DNA of 64,000 bases, from positions 17,584 through 81,583 of the forward strand of contig CAZICM010000042.1 in the NCBI GenBank assembly GCA_964537685.1, written 5' to 3'. Below the pieces are notes generated by a model. The model was not told the origin of the DNA. It worked only from the letters and a program-made list of their open reading frames with translations, and did not search any database. Position numbers and translations under genes: made by a program. Shown one piece after another: positions 43,474 to 52,261 of this stretch. Every line of letters starts with the position of its first letter. Position 1 is the first letter of the stretch. The stretch comes from CAZICM01 sp964537685. Its GTDB lineage: Bacteria > Myxococcota_A > Polyangia > Polyangiales > Polyangiaceae.

Positions 43474-45642
43474 ATGTTGACCTTATCCGAGCTTGTTGAG
43501 CGCGTACGTGCCTATCAGCCGCGTGCAGACGTTAGTTTAATTGCCCGTGCCTATGAATTTGGTGCGGAGGCGCATAAGGGGCAAACACGAAAGAGTGGCG
43601 ACCCTTACTTTTCTCATCCGGTTTCTGTAGCCGGCGTGATCACCGAACTGAAGCTGGATACCGCGAGTGTATGCGCGGGGCTTTTGCACGATGTGGTGGA
43701 AGACACGCTGGCGACGGTAAGCGATATCGAGCGGGAGTTTGGAGAAGAGGTTGCATTTCTTGTCGATGGCGTAACGAAGCTATCCAAGATCAATTTTGCA
43801 TCGCGTGAAGATCGCCAGGCGGAAAATTTCCGGAAGATGCTGGTGGCGATGGCGCGCGATATCCGCGTGCTGCTGGTGAAGCTCTGCGATCGCCTCGATA
43901 ACATGCGCACGCTCGACCATATGAGCGCCGAGGCTCAAGACCGCATTGCGCGTGAAACGATGGAGATTTACGCGCCGCTCGCCAATCGGCTGGGTATCGC
44001 GCGCTTCAAGAGCGAGCTGGAAGATTTGTCCTTCCGCTACATGGAGCCCGAGGCGTACTCGAGCCTGATTGAAAAGGTTGCGAAGACGAAGAAGGAGCAG
44101 GACCGCTACATCGACGAAGTATGCAAGACGCTGGCGGCCAAGCTTGCGGAGCAGGGATTTGCGGCAGAGGTAAAGGGGCGCGCCAAGCATTTGTATTCCA
44201 TTTGGCGCAAAATGAAGGCTCAGAGCTGCGACTACGAACAAGTTCACGATGTCATCGCATTTCGCGTCATCGTCGAATCCGTGGCCGAATGTTATGCGAC
44301 GCTGGGCGTGATTCATTCGCAGTGGACGCCTGTTCCAGGGCGTTTCAAGGACTACGTCGCGCTGCCGAAGCCCAACATGTATCAGTCGCTCCACACGACG
44401 GTGATCGGGCCGGGGCGCGAGCGCATTGAAGTTCAGATCCGCACCAACGAGATGAACCGCGTGGCCGAGCAAGGCATCGCGGCTCACTGGAAATACAAAG
44501 AGAACAATTCGGGCGGGATCGATCCCAAAGATGCGGCGCGCTTTGGGTGGATCCGCCAACTGATGGAGTTTCAAAAAGACCTTAAAGATCCGGCTGAATT
44601 CTTAGAAAGCGTTAAGGTCGATCTCTTTCAGGATGAGGTGTACGTCTTCACGCCGAAAGGCGATGTGCGCGTCTTTCCGCGCAACTCGACGCCCATCGAT
44701 TTCGCCTACGCGATTCACACGGAAGTCGGCGAACACTGCAGCGGAGCGCGCGTAAACGGCGCCATCGTTCCTTTGCGCTACAAGCTGCGCAACGGCGATG
44801 TGGTCGAGGTGATGACGAAGACCGATCAGCAGCCCTCGAAAGACTGGCTGGATTTTGTCGTTACAGGCCGGGCGCGCTCAAAAATCCGCAACTTCTTGCG
44901 CGCAGAGCAGCGCGACAAATCGCTGAAATTGGGCCGCGAGCTGCTCGAAAAAGAGATGCACGCAAACGGAATGAGCTTCAGCAAGCTGCTCAAGAATCAG
45001 GATGAGCTGCGCAAAGTGACCGAAAATTTTCATGTCTCGAGCGCGGACGAACTGCTTATCGCCATCGGTTACGGCAAGGTGAATTCGCGCGCGATCGTCG
45101 AGTTTCTCGCGCCGCCTTCCCAGAGCGGAGAAAAGCCATCCTCGCCGCCCGCATCGATTAAAGAAGGCAAAATTGAACAACTGGTCCGTAAAGTCACCGG
45201 CCGCGACACCCACGGCATTCGGCTAAACGGCATTGACGATGTTCTCGTGCGCTACACGAAGTGCTGTAACCCGCTGCCCGGCGATGAGATCGTCGGTTTT
45301 ATTACCCGCGGGCGGGGCATCACCGTTCATCGCCGCAATTGTCCCAAAGCCTTCGATACCGATCCCGACCGGCGCGTTGAAATCGCGTGGGACGCCAAGG
45401 CCAAGATAAACCGGCCCGTTCAAATTCGCGTCATCACCGAAAACCGCCCCGGCATCCTCGCCACGGTGAGCCACACCTTTCACGAGCAGGGCATCAACAT
45501 CAGCGAAGCCACATGCCGGGCGAGCGATGATGGACTTGCGATGAACACGTTCACGTTCTTGTGCTCCGATTTGGCACAGCTCAAGAGCGTCATCCGCAAG
45601 CTGCAGCGCATCCAAGGAATTAAGGCTGTTGAGCGCGCCTAG
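43474..45642 (+). CDS. bifunctional (p)ppGpp synthetase/hydrolase
   Basis: This 722-residue RelA/SpoT-family protein controls the stringent response. In order: an HD hydrolase domain with SHPVSVAG, LLHDVVEDT and DGVTKLSKI; a synthetase domain with KGRAKHLYSIWRKM, DVIAFRVIV and PGRFKDYVALPKPNMYQSLHTTV; a TGS domain (VYVFTPKGDVRVFPRNSTPIDFAYAIHT); and a C-terminal ACT domain (ITENRPGILATVSHTF). The RFKD form in the synthetase, rather than EFDD, and the intact HD motif point to a bifunctional enzyme. ATG 43474 gives the usual length; an upstream TTG is possible. Convergent with the next gene, with stops sharing a CTAG. Confidence 0.95.
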   Translation: MLTLSELVERVRAYQPRADVSLIARAYEFGAEAHKGQTRKSGDPYFSHPVSVAGVITELKLDTASVCAGLLHDVVEDTLATVSDIEREFGEEVAFLVDGVTKLSKINFASREDRQAENFRKMLVAMARDIRVLLVKLCDRLDNMRTLDHMSAEAQDRIARETMEIYAPLANRLGIARFKSELEDLSFRYMEPEAYSSLIEKVAKTKKEQDRYIDEVCKTLAAKLAEQGFAAEVKGRAKHLYSIWRKMKAQSCDYEQVHDVIAFRVIVESVAECYATLGVIHSQWTPVPGRFKDYVALPKPNMYQSLHTTVIGPGRERIEVQIRTNEMNRVAEQGIAAHWKYKENNSGGIDPKDAARFGWIRQLMEFQKDLKDPAEFLESVKVDLFQDEVYVFTPKGDVRVFPRNSTPIDFAYAIHTEVGEHCSGARVNGAIVPLRYKLRNGDVVEVMTKTDQQPSKDWLDFVVTGRARSKIRNFLRAEQRDKSLKLGRELLEKEMHANGMSFSKLLKNQDELRKVTENFHVSSADELLIAIGYGKVNSRAIVEFLAPPSQSGEKPSSPPASIKEGKIEQLVRKVTGRDTHGIRLNGIDDVLVRYTKCCNPLPGDEIVGFITRGRGITVHRRNCPKAFDTDPDRRVEIAWDAKAKINRPVQIRVITENRPGILATVSHTFHEQGINISEATCRASDDGLAMNTFTFLCSDLAQLKSVIRKLQRIQGIKAVERA

Positions 45643-46139
45643 CGTTTCAGCGCCCGTGTAAGCATTCGGCCTTGATCGCCCGCAGGTTCATGCCGGGCCG
45701 CGATCGCCTGCACGCGCCGCACAAGCGCCAGAACCTTCTTGTGAGCCACGGGCGATCCCTGCTCGGCGCGCTCGCAAAAAAACGTTCTGCAACCCAGCGG
45801 ACGCCATTCGTACACAGCGCAGCGCCCCTCTGATGTCAGCATCGGGCAAGGCCGCTCAGACGCCAGCACGAGATGCTTTTTGCCATCCGGGCCTGCATCC
45901 GAAATAGGCTGATTCGCAGGCTTCCATGTACCAAAACCTCCGCGCGCAGCAGCAGCGCGCATGAGTGCAAATCGTTCGATGGATGTCACATACGGCTCGC
46001 GCGCCGTGATTCCAAAGCGGCAGCACTCTGTCGATGAAGGGCAGCTCCATAGCGAAAAGAGCGCGTCGGCATCGGCGTAGACGGCGTGGAGTTCGCTGAG
46101 CAGCGCTTGTGAATCGTCGGTTTTCGCGGGTTTTTTCAC
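45639..46139 (-). CDS. YkgJ-like cysteine cluster protein
   Basis: This 166-residue soluble protein contains a Cys pattern typical of the CxxCxxCC/YkgJ family: Cys in SCPSSTECCRFG near the N-terminus, then RPCPML, GRCAVYEWRPLGCRTFFC. Such proteins are thought to bind zinc or an iron-sulfur cluster; function is unknown in general. Its stop codon overlaps that of the (p)ppGpp synthetase gene by two bases. The lysine-rich N-terminus and absence of a signal peptide suggest a cytoplasmic location. Confidence 0.78.
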   Translation of the reverse strand: MKKPAKTDDSQALLSELHAVYADADALFSLWSCPSSTECCRFGITAREPYVTSIERFALMRAAAARGGFGTWKPANQPISDAGPDGKKHLVLASERPCPMLTSEGRCAVYEWRPLGCRTFFCERAEQGSPVAHKKVLALVRRVQAIAARHEPAGDQGRMLTRALKR

Positions 46140-46176
46140 GGGGTCGCCGCAAAATGAATCGGCTCAAATAAAAGTG

Positions 46177-46205
46177 TTGACAACAAAGACCGAGCGGCGT
46201 ACCTA
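46177..46205 (+). promoter_or_regulatory. promoter of tRNA-Gly
   Basis: A perfect TTGACA at 46177-46182, 17-base spacer and TACCTA at 46200-46205 lie 13 bases before the tRNA. The layout mirrors the tRNA-Val promoter. Confidence 0.55.
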
Positions 46206-46218
46206 AACACCCGCCGCT

Positions 46219-46293
<75 letters not shown>

Positions 46294-46320
46294 AATCACG
46301 CTTGCTCAGGTCCAACAAGA

Positions 46321-46343
46321 GCGTTGAACAGAAGCGTTGAACA
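46321..46343. repeat. tandem direct repeat GCGTTGAACA
   Basis: Two exact copies of GCGTTGAACA (46321-46330 and 46334-46343) with a 13-base period lie about 55 bases upstream of the predicted -35 of the kinase gene that heads the plus-strand T6SS arm. The position suits an activator site, but this is unproven. The rest of the gap to 46452 shows only the promoter listed separately. Confidence 0.35.
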
Positions 46344-46397
46344 AAAGCTTCGAGCCCCTCATCGCAGATTCACCCTGAATCCACGCGAATCAAATGC

Positions 46398-46426
46398 TTG
46401 ACGCGCACGGGCGCCCGGTTGATATG
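46398..46426 (+). promoter_or_regulatory. possible promoter of the 46453 kinase operon
   Basis: TTGACG at 46398-46403, 17-base spacer, GATATG at 46421-46426. Transcription would start about 20 bases before the ATG, and AGGG lies a few bases before that ATG. Confidence 0.38.
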
Positions 46427-46452
46427 TGTTTCGCATAGGGTCAACAGGGTTC

Positions 46453-47799
46453 ATGTTTGCCGAAGGTCAGGTCATTGCGGGGAAATACAGGCTCACAAAA
46501 CTCCTGGGTCAAGGGGGAATGGGGGCTGTATGGGGTGCGACCAACGAGCTGATTGCCCGGCCCGTGGCGATAAAAGTTCTGTTGCCCGAAGTCGCCAGCC
46601 ATCCGGAATCGATGCAGCGCTTCTTCAATGAAGCGCGCATTTGCGGTTCTATCCGGCATCCGGGCATTGTGGATGTGCTCGATTTAGGCAGGGCCGAAAA
46701 CGGTGCGCCCTTTATTGTGATGGAGATGCTCAACGGGCATCCTCTGTCTGCGCTGATAGAGCGGCGAAAGCGGCTTTTGCCGAGCGATGTGCTGCCCGTG
46801 GTCCGCGATGTCGCCCGCACGCTTGCCTTGACGCATCAGAAAGGTGTGATTCATCGCGATCTCAAGCCCGAGAATATCTTTATGCACCGGCTCGAGACAG
46901 GGCAAACCATTGCGAAAGTGTTGGACTTCGGTATTTCCAAGGTGGCCGCGCCCGAAGGCGCGATGAAGCTCACCCGTACCGGAACGGTCTTTGGTTCGCC
47001 TGCGTATATGAGCCCCGAGCAAGCCGCCGGGGAGGGTAATATCGATCATCGAACCGATATCTATTCTTTGGGCGTTGTGCTGTATGAAGCCCTCTCGGGG
47101 CAATTGCCTTTTACAGATCAGAATTACAACACTGTTATTGTGAATATTGTGGTGAAAACGCCGCCTGATATAACGAGTCTAGTTCCAGGAATTCCTGGGG
47201 AATTGGCTTCCATCGTTCAGAAAGCGATGGCGAAAGATCGTTCTGCGCGTTTTCAGACGATGGATGAGCTGGCCAATCGCTTGGATAAGGTCCTTCCATC
47301 GCTTAAAGATTTTGACAAAGCCATCCTCGACGCTTGGGGAGAGGCCGCAGATGCTCAAAATCGCAAATCTTTTTCAGGAAAAGCCTTTGCCCACACCATT
47401 GCAGCACCCGCCACAACGTCTCCCGGTCAAACCAAAAAAACATGGGTTGCCCCCGCTGTAGGTGGCGCTGTAATCGTTTTTCTGGGGACTGGCGTTGCCC
47501 TTGCCGTGCTGGCCATGCGCGACCATTCATCCGATCATGCGCCCGTTTCCGTGGATATTACGGACAGTGCCACACCAAGCGCTCAGACTGTGGAGCCGGC
47601 CCCGTCGATTGTTCCGGCCGACACGTCGGCTGAACCCATTGCCACACCCTTGCCGAGCGGCGTGACCACAGGCACCTCCAAGCCCACAACTTCAGCATCG
47701 GCAGCAAAAACAAGCCCCTCCGCTCCACGGCCAACCAGCTCCCAAGTTGCACCAAAGCCCAAGAAAGACGGTGGAATGTGGGAATGGGGTAATAATTAA
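46453..47799 (+). CDS. transmembrane Ser/Thr protein kinase, first gene of a T6SS accessory operon
   Basis: This is a 448-residue kinase starting at ATG 46453, with AGGG just upstream. The kinase domain occupies about residues 14-275: GQGGMGAVW, AIKVLLPEVA, HRDLKPENIFMHRL, DFGISKV and YMSPEQAA, all intact. One membrane helix at about 331-356 is followed by about 90 residues of Ser/Thr/Pro-rich tail ending in WEWGNN, without a folded sensor. Only 12 bases separate it from the DUF2169-pentapeptide gene, so it is probably co-transcribed with type VI secretion accessory genes and may phosphorylate their products. That link is inferred from position. Confidence 0.92.
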   Translation: MFAEGQVIAGKYRLTKLLGQGGMGAVWGATNELIARPVAIKVLLPEVASHPESMQRFFNEARICGSIRHPGIVDVLDLGRAENGAPFIVMEMLNGHPLSALIERRKRLLPSDVLPVVRDVARTLALTHQKGVIHRDLKPENIFMHRLETGQTIAKVLDFGISKVAAPEGAMKLTRTGTVFGSPAYMSPEQAAGEGNIDHRTDIYSLGVVLYEALSGQLPFTDQNYNTVIVNIVVKTPPDITSLVPGIPGELASIVQKAMAKDRSARFQTMDELANRLDKVLPSLKDFDKAILDAWGEAADAQNRKSFSGKAFAHTIAAPATTSPGQTKKTWVAPAVGGAVIVFLGTGVALAVLAMRDHSSDHAPVSVDITDSATPSAQTVEPAPSIVPADTSAEPIATPLPSGVTTGTSKPTTSASAAKTSPSAPRPTSSQVAPKPKKDGGMWEWGNN

Positions 47800-47811
47800 A
47801 TCGAGCGCTCC

Positions 47812-50223
47812 ATGACATCGTCGAGCATCCTTCCTCAAGTCCATGCAATCGGCCCCATAGCGACCCATGTGGTGTTATGGCGGGCCAGCGGTGCCGTGCG
47901 GCTAACGGTGGTTGCCAAGGCAACATTCGCCCTGGTGCCTGGCCGAGAGGCCGTTTTGAGCATGCCAGAACCCGTGGAACTGTCTTCTCAATGGCTGGAT
48001 GACGATCCATCGCGAAGCCTGAGGGCCGCCATTGAAACGGCTCCGTATTTGCCCAATGCGGGTGTTGTTCTTACAGGACATGCTTATGCCCCGGGCGGTT
48101 CATCGGTTTCGGCACTTTCTGCCAGGCTTGCCGTATTTTCTGAGCGCCCCCTGATGGACAAAACCATTCATATATTTGGAGACATTCCCCCTGGAGGATC
48201 TATTCCGACTCCATTTCGCACCATGCCCCTCGTGTATGAGCGATGTGTAGGTGGTCCAGGTGTGGCAGCCAATCCAGTCGGCATGCATGGTGCAAAGCGG
48301 GCAAACCTCGTCGATCCGCAACAACCCTCACGCCCTGCCGGATTTGGACCCATCGCTCCAAAGTGGCCTCTTCGCCGCCAGCTCTTCGGTGCCTTAGAAC
48401 CCGACACGGCCTTTCAACAGGGCGTCGAGTTCCCCGAGAATTTTGATTTCAGAGCCTTGAATGCCGCCCCTCCCGACCAACAGATACCTTATTTGCGCGG
48501 CGATGAATGGATTGTGATGGATAATCTCAGCCCGTCTGAGGCCCGCATCGAAACACGGCTGCCCCATGTTCGGGCCCGCGCCAGGCGCTATATCCATACA
48601 GGCGAATCCCCCGGCGCTCCAACGGATATCTATTTGGCCGCTGATACGCTGGCTATCGATTCCGATCGTCAGATGGCCATGCTTGTATTTCGCGGTCATT
48701 TTGTGTTTGAGCGCATCGATATGCTTCGCGCAACGACGCTGTTCGCCGGGCTTGAGCTTCAAAATCAGCCCTTAAGCTGGCCCGAGCCCGATGCTATGCC
48801 AAAGTCCCAGCCCGTCCAAAGGGCTGCTTCAAGCCTAATTCGAACCGCAGATGATGTTGGCCATGCCCCAGCACCGGCCGTTTTGCCCTTCCGGGAAGCA
48901 AGCCCGCATAGCATGCCCCAGGCCGCCCTTCCTTCTCCCAAAGCGCCTCCACCGCCTGCTAATAAGACTCCCCCAGGAGATCCGCTGATGCGAACCGTTG
49001 GGGTTTCCGAGCTCATGGCACCTTCATTTTCGCCTGTGCTGCCCTTTCAAGACAAAGCCGCGGTCTCGCCCCCAAAGCCATCCTCGCCCCCGCCCAATAC
49101 CCATGAAATCCCGCCCCAGCTTTCGCAAACGATGGGTGTGGATGCCCTGATTTCACCTTTTGCGGCCAAGGCTCTTCCTTTTCGCGGAGGAAGCGAACAG
49201 GTTCCCGTTAAAGAGCCTTCCCAACCCAGTGCCTCATTGCCGGGTGCACCATGGAGTCCTGTTCCTGCGGCCCGTGTGGATGCCAACGATGAGGATCGCA
49301 CCCGCGTCCTGCTCAATATCGAAGCCCTAAAACAGACCGTTCCCCAGAATTTACCTGTTCCTGTCATACCGCCGCCTCCAGCTCGCCCAGTTCCGCCGGT
49401 TGAGGCTGCTAGTCCTCCTCCAGGACCGCCTCTTCCGCCGGCAATGGTGACTCCGGCCATCGTGGCTCCGGCTCCTCCTGGGCCGCCGCCTCCGGCCCCC
49501 GCGTTAATCCAAGCCCCTTCACCGGCCCCCGCACAGCCTACCCGCGAAGAATCTCCCATTCCGGCTCCAGCGTCACCGGCGCCACCTTCCGCGCCTTCAA
49601 CAGCACTCGATCGAAACGCGGCCATCGCCAAACTCGGTTCAAACCTCAGCTTGGATGGATTGGATTTTTCAAACGCCGATCTCAGTGGCCTCGACTTTGG
49701 AGGACGCTCTCTTCAAGGCACCATTTTCCGCGGCGCCAAACTTCAGGCGGCTCGCTTTTCCGGCGCCAATATGCGCGAGACCATCTTCGATTCGGCCGAT
49801 CTCAGCGAAGCCAACTTCGAAGATGCCGAAATGGCGGGTGCCTCCTTGGCCGGGGCCGACGCTCAGCGAGCGAAATTCTCCCGGGCCAAAGCCCATGTAT
49901 CAAATTTTCACCGGGCTAACCTGACGGGCGCCGATCTATCCATCGGCGAATTTGAAAGTGCAGATTTTTCCGATGCGACGCTTCGATCTGCCCTCCTCGA
50001 TCAAGGGGATTTCGCCAAAGCGCGTTTTGATAGAGCCGAGCTGGCCAATACCTCCTTTCGAAAGGCCCGGCTCTGTTCGGCCAGTCTCGTACATGCCCAC
50101 ATTGAACTCACCGATTTCCGGGGAGCGAACCTCGATCAGGCCAGCGTGTTCGGGGCCCAGCTTCGAAAGGCTAAACTTGCGGGAGCGAGCATGAGCGGGT
50201 TGAATGAGAGCGAGCCCAAATGA
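47812..50223 (+). CDS. DUF2169-pentapeptide repeat protein, T6SS tip accessory
   Basis: This 803-residue protein has an N-terminal DUF2169 domain (about 1-320; SGAVRLTVVAKATFAL opening, later RANLVDPQQPSRPAGFGPI). DUF2169 proteins are coded beside vgrG and PAAR genes and help load effectors on the T6SS spike. A Pro-rich disordered stretch (about 340-605) contains two repeated segments with the forms RTVGVSELMAPSF-PVLPF and QTMGVDALISPF-ALPF. Residues 614-795 are pentapeptide repeats (LDFSNADLSGLDFGG and onward), a right-handed beta-helix. It follows the kinase gene by 12 bases and overlaps the next gene by ATGA. A second DUF2169-pentapeptide protein is coded on the opposite strand at 53314-55986. 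Confidence 0.85.
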   Translation: MTSSSILPQVHAIGPIATHVVLWRASGAVRLTVVAKATFALVPGREAVLSMPEPVELSSQWLDDDPSRSLRAAIETAPYLPNAGVVLTGHAYAPGGSSVSALSARLAVFSERPLMDKTIHIFGDIPPGGSIPTPFRTMPLVYERCVGGPGVAANPVGMHGAKRANLVDPQQPSRPAGFGPIAPKWPLRRQLFGALEPDTAFQQGVEFPENFDFRALNAAPPDQQIPYLRGDEWIVMDNLSPSEARIETRLPHVRARARRYIHTGESPGAPTDIYLAADTLAIDSDRQMAMLVFRGHFVFERIDMLRATTLFAGLELQNQPLSWPEPDAMPKSQPVQRAASSLIRTADDVGHAPAPAVLPFREASPHSMPQAALPSPKAPPPPANKTPPGDPLMRTVGVSELMAPSFSPVLPFQDKAAVSPPKPSSPPPNTHEIPPQLSQTMGVDALISPFAAKALPFRGGSEQVPVKEPSQPSASLPGAPWSPVPAARVDANDEDRTRVLLNIEALKQTVPQNLPVPVIPPPPARPVPPVEAASPPPGPPLPPAMVTPAIVAPAPPGPPPPAPALIQAPSPAPAQPTREESPIPAPASPAPPSAPSTALDRNAAIAKLGSNLSLDGLDFSNADLSGLDFGGRSLQGTIFRGAKLQAARFSGANMRETIFDSADLSEANFEDAEMAGASLAGADAQRAKFSRAKAHVSNFHRANLTGADLSIGEFESADFSDATLRSALLDQGDFAKARFDRAELANTSFRKARLCSASLVHAHIELTDFRGANLDQASVFGAQLRKAKLAGASMSGLNESEPK

Positions 50224-51179
50224 TGCCCGCTCCAGGCGGCGATCCTGAAAGCGAGCTCGTCGGCGAATTTCGAAGGCTCGCAGGCGCTTCTCTTGCGGCG
50301 GACAGCCGTTTATTTGAATTCCACATTCAAGGCGTTCCCGTCAGCGTTCTGCATCAGCCTGGAACGGCTTCCGCCCTCCATTTCTCCGCCCGCTACCCCG
50401 ATCCATCCACGCCCGGCGCGCCTCAATCCCTCGTACCCACGCCCTATCAGCAGGCGCCGTTGACGATCCGTCCCATGGCCATTCAACTCCGGCCTGAAAC
50501 CGAGGAAGACCGAAAAGCCAAACAGCAAGGTGTTGTTCTCGAGTTTCAGACAGGTGATGCCCCCTTCGATCAAGAAGTGTTCATTGACACCATCAGTCCG
50601 GCCCCCACCATTGCCCATGTTCTGGCATCGCCGGCGCTTCGGGCGGCCGTCCGCGTTCTGTTCGCCGAAGGCTTTAGCCGTGTCCTTATCGACGACGAAA
50701 ACGGTTGCATCACGGCTTATTTCTCCGCGTTCCCCACCATGCACAAACGCCCTGGGCAAGCCTCGCGCATGCTCGAAGCCTTTGTGAATATTGCTCGTTA
50801 TGCCCCCTATGTTCAGCGTTCCGCCGAAAAACATCCCACCGATACTCAGCTTGTTTGGCTAATCGCAGGCACCGCAATGGCTGGCGTGATGTTGTTTATC
50901 GGCCCCTTGCCCTATTTTGTGCTTTCAGATACCCTGTGCAATGATGCTTCCCCGATTGCCCGCCCGCCCTTTTCCTACATGGGTGGATGCCATGCCCCTG
51001 TTCCATTGGGAATCGTTGTGGGCTCGCTTCTGGGCGTGCTCTGGGGCAAGGTTATTTCAGGGAAAATCCGGGGACGTTCCAATTCGGCGGGCCGCTCCGC
51101 ATGGACCTTTGTTGTTGTTGTGGCACTGGGGATTGGCTGGACAATAATTCTCTTCTGCGCTGTACTCTGGAGCCTCTAA
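50220..51179 (+). CDS. hypothetical protein with C-terminal membrane domain in the T6SS island
   Basis: I do not recognise this 319-residue protein. Residues 1-205 are soluble and contain FDQEVFIDT followed by VLASPALRAAVRVLFAEGFSRVLIDDENG, which looks like a compact alpha/beta domain. Three membrane helices follow at about 215-237 (WLIAGTAMAGVMLFIGPLPYF), 260-280 (LGIVVGSLLGVLWGKVI) and 296-318 (WTFVVVVALGIGWTIILFCAVLW). The start overlaps the DUF2169 gene stop, so it belongs to the kinase operon. Its stop overlaps that of the PAAR-like gene (CTAA). It might be an effector, an immunity protein or a membrane component; the sequence does not decide. Confidence 0.72.
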   Translation: MMPAPGGDPESELVGEFRRLAGASLAADSRLFEFHIQGVPVSVLHQPGTASALHFSARYPDPSTPGAPQSLVPTPYQQAPLTIRPMAIQLRPETEEDRKAKQQGVVLEFQTGDAPFDQEVFIDTISPAPTIAHVLASPALRAAVRVLFAEGFSRVLIDDENGCITAYFSAFPTMHKRPGQASRMLEAFVNIARYAPYVQRSAEKHPTDTQLVWLIAGTAMAGVMLFIGPLPYFVLSDTLCNDASPIARPPFSYMGGCHAPVPLGIVVGSLLGVLWGKVISGKIRGRSNSAGRSAWTFVVVVALGIGWTIILFCAVLWSL

Positions 51180-51577
51180 GGCGCCAAAACAAGCACATTG
51201 GTGACGCTGGGCACAATCTTAGCCCCAGGTGCATTGGTATTATTCTGAATGGTCATACTCGTCAGCCTGGCCAAAGGCATCCCGCCGACAACCACGGTAA
51301 ACGCCGCCGTTACCGTGCGAGCCGGACCCATCACCGTACCAGATGCAACCCCCATCGCAACCCCCGTATTGTCTCCATTGGTGATCGGCGGCTGAGAGCT
51401 CATATTGTGCGCCGGAGTGCAGGTCATCAGCACATTGGGCACAAAAGCCAAATCCGTCGGTTCAACGCCGAGATTGGGGTAGGGAATGGGCACCGGCGCG
51501 GGGGCCGGAGGCGCAGGAGTCAAACAAACATCGGGAAATGCAGTGCATAACCCACCCGCAGAAGTCTTCGCCAACAT
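51176..51577 (-). CDS. PAAR-like DUF4150 protein, T6SS spike tip
   Basis: This 133-residue protein matches the DUF4150/PAAR-like family: CTAFPDVCLTPAPPAPAPVPIPYPN, then VLMTCTPAHNMSS, GDNTGVAMGVASGTVMGPART. PAAR-like proteins sharpen the VgrG spike and carry effectors. It has no toxin extension, so cargo must be bound rather than fused. GGAGG lies 11 bases before the ATG. It is the last gene of the vgrG operon, 20 bases after the DUF3540 gene. Confidence 0.85.
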   Translation of the reverse strand: MLAKTSAGGLCTAFPDVCLTPAPPAPAPVPIPYPNLGVEPTDLAFVPNVLMTCTPAHNMSSQPPITNGDNTGVAMGVASGTVMGPARTVTAAFTVVVGGMPLARLTSMTIQNNTNAPGAKIVPSVTNVLVLAP

Positions 51578-51597
51578 CGCTTTCTTGCCTCCGTATC

Positions 51598-52239
51598 CTA
51601 ACCGATATGAACTTGCTCACCATCGATTTTGGTCAGCACACGAGCCGAAACAACGGTATTTTCCGAGCGAATCCCAACCAAATGCTGAGCCCTCACATCC
51701 ACCGTGCCCGCCCGGGTCTGATCGATCTCCTCAATCACCCGGAATACCCGCTTTGCCTTTTGATGCACACGGGTCAACACGGAATTGACTTCGTCCGCAA
51801 ACAGCGAAACCCGCTGAATTTCGGCCGCCACCCTGCGCCCAAAGAAGCCCAGCTCCGAAATGGCCACCGTGCCTTTGCCTGCCCTCACATGCACCTCGGC
51901 TCCGGTTATCGCGACATCATGCCCCCCGACAACATCCACCCCCTTGGATGCGCACACCGAAACCCGCCCATCGCGCGCCTGCAGCTTTAAGTCGCCCGAA
52001 GACGCGATGGTCACGGCATCCTTGGCGCCCTCCAGCACCGATAGCACATAGACTCCATCGGTATCGACGGCGCATAGCACCTTATCGCCCGCTTCCGGCA
52101 CCACCAAACAGCTTTTTGCCCTTTTGGCCGAAAGCACACCGCTTTCCAGCCTCACATTCACCGAATCGGCCAAAACACTTTCCACCCGCCCGCTTTCGAG
52201 ATATGCTGCCCGGCTCTGCGTTTTTGTGATTGCGCTCAT
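51598..52239 (-). CDS. DUF3540 protein, T6SS accessory
   Basis: This 213-residue protein fits DUF3540, a family coded beside vgrG, DUF2169 and DUF4150 genes: RVESVLADSVNVRLESG, KSCLVVPEAGDKVL, then a beta-rich C-terminal half (GDLKLQARDGRVSVCASKGVDVVG; ITGAEVHVRAGKGTVAIS) that resembles the VgrG needle-type beta structure. It probably helps assemble or extend the spike or hold cargo. ATG 52239 is chosen for AAAGGA about nine bases upstream. It lies 22 bases after the pentapeptide gene. Confidence 0.78.
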   Translation of the reverse strand: MSAITKTQSRAAYLESGRVESVLADSVNVRLESGVLSAKRAKSCLVVPEAGDKVLCAVDTDGVYVLSVLEGAKDAVTIASSGDLKLQARDGRVSVCASKGVDVVGGHDVAITGAEVHVRAGKGTVAISELGFFGRRVAAEIQRVSLFADEVNSVLTRVHQKAKRVFRVIEEIDQTRAGTVDVRAQHLVGIRSENTVVSARVLTKIDGEQVHIG

Positions 52240-52261
52240 ATCATCAATCCTTTCATTATCC

